From an uncultured Eubacteriales bacterium (GTDB lineage Bacteria > Bacillota > Clostridia > Oscillospirales > UBA644), in the NCBI GenBank assembly GCA_905207625.1, contig CAJLLT010000017.1, positions 1-43,009 of the forward strand: a DNA stretch of 43,009 bases. Reading direction: 5' to 3'. The position numbers were made by a program, and so were the translations under genes. This document shows, piece by piece, positions 39,160 to 43,009 of this stretch. Each line of letters begins with the position of its first letter. The stretch's first letter is position 1. Below the pieces are notes generated by a model, which saw nothing but the letters and a program-made list of their open reading frames with translations, had not been told where the DNA came from and did no database searches.

Positions 39160-41256
39160 ATGCGGTTTTCCAGAGCGGTGGTAAAATACCGCATTCCGAT
39201 ACTTGTGATAACGCTTCTGCTGATGATTCCGTCAGTGCTGGGCATGGCAGCGACAAGAGTCAATTATGATATGCTTGACTATCTGCCGGACAGCATGGAT
39301 ACGGTAATCGGGCAGAATGAATTGCTTGAGCAATTCGGCAAGGGTGCTTTTTCCATCATTGTGGTGGAGGATATGCCCGCAAAAGACATATCTGCCCTTT
39401 GCGATAAAATAGAAAATATAGATCATGTTCAGACAGTGGTAAGCTACAGCTCCCTGGCAGATCCTTCAGTACCTTCGGAACTGCTGCCGGAGAATATATA
39501 CAGTGAGTTCAACAAAGAAGACTCCACTCTGATCGCAGTGTTTTTCGATTCCGCGACATCTGCCGATGTAACCATGGATGCTGTACGGCAGATACGTTCC
39601 GTGGCGGGAAAACAGTGTTTCGTGGCGGGAATGTCAGCTCTGGTCACGGATCTGAAAGATCTTTGTCAGAAGGAAGAGCCAATATATGTAGCCATAGCCG
39701 TTGCGCTGGCGTGTGTTGCGATGATGCTGTTCCTCGACAACTGGCTTATACCGTTTGTATTTCTTGCGGGTATAGGCGCATCCATTCTTCTCAACCTGGG
39801 CTCAAACTGGTTCTTCGGTGAGATCTCATACATAACAAAAGCACTTTCCGCGGTTCTTCAGCTTGCGGTGACTATGGACTACTCCATATTCCTGTGGCAC
39901 AGTTACAATGAACAGAAACAGAGTTTTCCCGACAAAAACGAGGCTATGGCTCAGGCCATAAGCAAGACCCTGACCTCCGTCGTAGGAAGCTCCGTAACCA
40001 CCGTCGCCGGATTTGCTGCCCTCTGCTTCATGACCTTTACCCTGGGCAAGGACCTGGGACTGGTAATGGCGAAAGGCGTGCTTCTCGGAGTCCTGGGATG
40101 CGTAACTTTCCTTCCGGCGCTGATACTGCTGCTGGATAAGCCTCTGTCAAAAACGAACCACCGCAGTCTTATCCCCGGAATGACCCGTTTTGCCTCCGGA
40201 GTAACAAAGGCTTTCCCCGTATTTCTCGTAATATTCGCCCTTCTTGTAGCCCCCTCATTCTACGGTTACAGAAAAACAAACAGCGAGGTTTACTATGACA
40301 TGGGGCAGTGTCTGCCCAAAGATATGGAATATGTCATAGCAAATTCAAAGCTGTCCGAAGATTTCGACATTGCCTCCACTCATATGATCCTTGCGGATGC
40401 CGCCGTCCCCTCCTCGGATATACGCCGGATGACGAGGGAAATGGAACAGGTAGACGGGGTAAAATATGTTCTGGGACTTCAGTCGGTGGTCGGAAGTCTG
40501 GTTCCGGAAGAGATACTGCCGGACAGCATACTGCAGATACTTCAATCCGGAAAGTGGCAGCTGATGCTGATAAATTCCGAATATAAGGTTGCATCCGACG
40601 AGGTGAACAGCCAGATAGACAGCCTCAATTCCATTCTTAAAAAGTATGATCCCACAGGTATGCTTATCGGTGAAGCTCCCTGCATGAAGGACATGATTGA
40701 AACCACCGACAGGGATTTCCGGATAGTGAACGCGGTGTCGATAATTGCGGTATTCCTGATCATTGCCATTGTGGAAAAGAGCTTTACATTACCCATAATA
40801 CTCATTGCGGTCATAGAGCTGGGTATATTCATCAACCTCGGACTTCCCCATTTCCTGGGACAGCAGCTGCCGTTTATAGCTCCCATATGTATAAGCACCA
40901 TAGAACTGGGCGCAACCGTGGACTATGCAATACTGCTGACAACACGTTACAAACAGGAACGGCTGTCCGGAAAGAAAGCAAAGGATGCCGTACGCGATGC
41001 TCTTGCGGCCTCAACGCCCTCGATAATCGTCAGCGGCGCCGGACTGTTTGCCGCAACCTTCGGTGTTGCGCTCTACTCCGATATTGATATAATAAGCTCC
41101 ATGTGCATGCTCATGGCAAGAGGTGCGGTGATAAGCGTGCTTTGCGTCGTATTTATTCTTCCTGCACTTCTTATTCTCTGTGACAAACCGGTCTGTGCCA
41201 AAACATTCGGTATGAAAAAAATCAAAGCTTCCGCTCAGGAGGAATCAGAACAATGA
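39160..41256 (+). CDS. MMPL/RND-family transporter
   Basis: 698 residues in two RND-like halves, each with one helix, an extracellular domain of about 130-150 residues (MLDYLPDSMDTVIGQ in the first) and five further helices. Conserved transmembrane motifs are visible in helix 4 of each half: LAVTMDYSIFLWHSYNEQ and LGATVDYAILLTTRYKQE, the Asp-Tyr pair expected for proton coupling. MMPL proteins export lipids, glycolipids or drugs. The downstream heptad-repeat protein overlaps it by 4 bp and may be an accessory subunit. Confidence 0.92.
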   Translation: MRFSRAVVKYRIPILVITLLLMIPSVLGMAATRVNYDMLDYLPDSMDTVIGQNELLEQFGKGAFSIIVVEDMPAKDISALCDKIENIDHVQTVVSYSSLADPSVPSELLPENIYSEFNKEDSTLIAVFFDSATSADVTMDAVRQIRSVAGKQCFVAGMSALVTDLKDLCQKEEPIYVAIAVALACVAMMLFLDNWLIPFVFLAGIGASILLNLGSNWFFGEISYITKALSAVLQLAVTMDYSIFLWHSYNEQKQSFPDKNEAMAQAISKTLTSVVGSSVTTVAGFAALCFMTFTLGKDLGLVMAKGVLLGVLGCVTFLPALILLLDKPLSKTNHRSLIPGMTRFASGVTKAFPVFLVIFALLVAPSFYGYRKTNSEVYYDMGQCLPKDMEYVIANSKLSEDFDIASTHMILADAAVPSSDIRRMTREMEQVDGVKYVLGLQSVVGSLVPEEILPDSILQILQSGKWQLMLINSEYKVASDEVNSQIDSLNSILKKYDPTGMLIGEAPCMKDMIETTDRDFRIVNAVSIIAVFLIIAIVEKSFTLPIILIAVIELGIFINLGLPHFLGQQLPFIAPICISTIELGATVDYAILLTTRYKQERLSGKKAKDAVRDALAASTPSIIVSGAGLFAATFGVALYSDIDIISSMCMLMARGAVISVLCVVFILPALLILCDKPVCAKTFGMKKIKASAQEESEQ

Positions 41257-42920
41257 AAAAGAACAGATATATACTTTCCCTGACCTCGGTGCTCCTTGCA
41301 GCCTCGGTTATCGCAGGAGCAGGGGTCGCAACAGCGGCAGACACCTCAAAGGATTCCCCGGAATTTCCGGCTGTTACCCTTTCTTCGGATGCGGAGAAAG
41401 ATGAAACTGTATACGTTTTCGCCTCCGCAGACGGCGGAATCAGAAAGATACTTGTCAGCGACTGGCTGAAAAATCCCACAGACGCGGATACCGTCAGCGA
41501 CATCTCTTGCCTGAAGGATATCATTGACGTAAAAGCGGACCACGCCTATACCAGGGACGGAGATAAGATCACCTGGACCGCAAACGGAGATGACATTTAC
41601 TTCCAGGGAACGACCGACAAATCTCTCCCCGTAACCGTCAGCATGAACTATACCCTGGACGGCAAAGCCGTACAGGCATCGGAGATTGCGGGCAGGAGCG
41701 GAAAAGTCTCGGTAGAACTCGGCTATACCGGCAACGAGACTTATACGGCGGAGATAAACGGCAGACAGGAGCAGATAAAAGTGCCTTTTGTCGCAGTTTC
41801 CGCAGTCATCCTTGACAATTCCGTATTCAGAAACGTTCAGGTGGAGAACGGAAAAATAATCAATGACGGAGACCGCACAGTGGTTCTCGGGCTGTCACTT
41901 CCCGGTCTGGCAGAAGCCCTTGACGTCACAGACAAAATTCCCTCGGGGGTCAAAATAACCGCAGATGCCACGGATTTTGCCCTTACAAATACTTACACCT
42001 TCGTATTCAGCGATATTCTCGGAACCCTTAATAACGCAGGAGAAATCTCGGATAAAATAGCGTCGGCAGTACCGGAACTCAGAAACTCCGTCAGAGAACT
42101 CACCGAAGGAACCTCCGCTCTCTACAATGGGTTGCAGACTCTCCTTGAAAAGATCGCTCCCTTAGCCTCAGGTGCAGAGCAACTTTCTGCGGGCGGAACA
42201 AAGGTACAGAAGGGCGCGTCCGAACTTGATGCTGCCATGGAGCAACTGAACCGGGGAGCCGGAGAGCTTTCCGAAGGACTGGCAACTGTTTGCCGTAACA
42301 ATGAGACCCTGACGGGGGGAGCAAAGCAGGTCTTTGAACAGCTTCTTGCCACAGCCGACGCACAGCTTGCCGCCTCCGGAGCCAAGATTCCTTCCCTTAC
42401 GGTTGAAAACTATTCTGAGGTACTTGACGGACTTGCGGCTCAGCTTGAAGGCTATGGAATGGATACTTCCGCCGTGGTAAAGCTCAAAGCCCAGCTGGAT
42501 TCGTATAACAGTTTCTATACCGGACTTTGCGCTTACACTGAGGGTGTTGCAGGTGCCGCCGCCGGAGCGGAAAAAATCGCCCAGGGAACTGCTGCGACAA
42601 AACAGGGCACCCAGGCTCTTGCCGCAGGCACAAAAGAACTTAACAACGGAATATCCTCTGTCACAGCCGCAGTTCCGGCTCTTACGGAAGGTATAACCCA
42701 ACTCCGTGACGGAGCAAAGGCTTTGTCCGAAGGTGTAAATTCCATGAGCGATAAGGTTACGGAAAAACTCACGGAGATCTTCGGTGAAGATCCCTCAATG
42801 ATGGGACAGAGACTGCGCGCCGCTTTTGAAGCTTCCGAAAGCTACGGCACATACACCGGAGTCAGTGACGGAACAAACGGAAGCGTCAGGTTCATCTGGC
42901 GCACGGATGCAGTCAGATAA
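41253..42920 (+). CDS. Secreted heptad-repeat protein, MMPL partner candidate
   Basis: 555 residues. A cleavable signal peptide (KKNRYILSLTSVLLAASVIAGAGVATAA, split: basic KKNR, hydrophobic core LLAASVIAGAG, Ala-x-Ala near 26-28) leads to a beta-rich domain (about 60-270). Long stretches of xxxLxxG heptads follow (near 285-350 and 430-510: LSAGGTKVQKGASELDAAM, GTKELNNGISSVTAAVP). Such repeats occur in YhgE/Pip-type envelope proteins. No C-terminal membrane helix is seen; the protein ends in GSVRFIWRTDAVR. Co-translation with the RND transporter suggests a periplasm-like adaptor at the cell surface. Confidence 0.82.
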   Translation: MKKNRYILSLTSVLLAASVIAGAGVATAADTSKDSPEFPAVTLSSDAEKDETVYVFASADGGIRKILVSDWLKNPTDADTVSDISCLKDIIDVKADHAYTRDGDKITWTANGDDIYFQGTTDKSLPVTVSMNYTLDGKAVQASEIAGRSGKVSVELGYTGNETYTAEINGRQEQIKVPFVAVSAVILDNSVFRNVQVENGKIINDGDRTVVLGLSLPGLAEALDVTDKIPSGVKITADATDFALTNTYTFVFSDILGTLNNAGEISDKIASAVPELRNSVRELTEGTSALYNGLQTLLEKIAPLASGAEQLSAGGTKVQKGASELDAAMEQLNRGAGELSEGLATVCRNNETLTGGAKQVFEQLLATADAQLAASGAKIPSLTVENYSEVLDGLAAQLEGYGMDTSAVVKLKAQLDSYNSFYTGLCAYTEGVAGAAAGAEKIAQGTAATKQGTQALAAGTKELNNGISSVTAAVPALTEGITQLRDGAKALSEGVNSMSDKVTEKLTEIFGEDPSMMGQRLRAAFEASESYGTYTGVSDGTNGSVRFIWRTDAVR

Positions 42921-42959
42921 AAGTTTTCCCTGAACCGGAACATCCGCAAAAATAAATAT

Positions 42960-42990
42960 CCCCCCGTAAAACGGGGGGGGGGGATTTCAG
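42960..42990 (+). terminator. Terminator with 11-G run
   Basis: CCCCCCGT/ACGGGGGG stem with AAA loop, then extra G and ATTTCAG. The tail is weak on plus and T-rich on minus (GATATTTATTTTT). The homopolymer run may be length-miscalled. Confidence 0.5.
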
Positions 42991-43009
42991 TTTCGGGCAT
43001 AGCCCTAAT

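Overview
The window looks like a chromosome segment of a strictly anaerobic, low-to-mid GC member of the Bacillota, most likely a gut-type Clostridia lineage. The signs are soluble Hdr/Flx flavoprotein complexes, a type III glutamine synthetase, a split glutamate synthase beside an ANTAR regulator, a T-box RNA, ECF-transporter S components, AGGAGG-type ribosome binding sites and sigma-A promoters (TTGACA-17-TATAAT). This placement is inferred from gene content. I see no phage, transposon, CRISPR array or rRNA.

Region A (about 150-12,680, minus strand) is one tightly packed 12-gene operon read from a single strong promoter at 12,648-12,676: mdh, fumC, hdrB, hdrC, hdrA, flxD(mvhD), flxC, flxB, flxA, frdB, frdA and an AspT/YidE-type transporter. 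It encodes the reductive branch oxaloacetate > malate > fumarate > succinate. Fused to it genetically is a complete NADH-oxidising FlxABCD-HdrABC flavin-based electron-bifurcation module. No membrane anchor for the fumarate reductase is present. The best reading is a soluble, NADH-dependent, ferredoxin-reducing (bifurcating) fumarate reductase. This is the most exciting content of the window.

Region B (12,900-20,400) is mixed: tRNA-Gly(UCC); two small envelope proteins; a LytTR/GHKL two-component system with a 21-bp direct-repeat operator candidate; an ECF S component behind a structured leader; and a DUF362 lipoprotein coupled to a YraQ-like permease.

Region C (20,430-34,660) is a nitrogen-assimilation island. 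A 10-gene minus-strand operon runs GATase, FMN glutamate synthase, Fe-S protein, FAD oxidoreductase, GXGXG domain, glnA (GSI), ANTAR regulator, pyrG, bioY, nadE. Divergently transcribed are a type III glutamine synthetase and asnB. Both divergent leaders carry the same hexaloop hairpin (loop AAAGGC) overlapping an intrinsic terminator, the expected form of an ANTAR antitermination target. The ANTAR protein encoded in the operon is the obvious candidate reader. asnB has its own T-box RNA with an Asn (AAC) specifier and no visible terminator.

Region D (34,690-37,570, minus) is a cysteine/homocysteine operon, metY-cysK-rrf2. It has a palindrome at the start of transcription (likely the Rrf2 operator) and an unrecognised three-way-junction leader RNA.

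Region E (37,660-42,990, plus) is a TetR regulator followed by an HdeD-like membrane protein, an MMPL/RND transporter and a secreted heptad-repeat protein.
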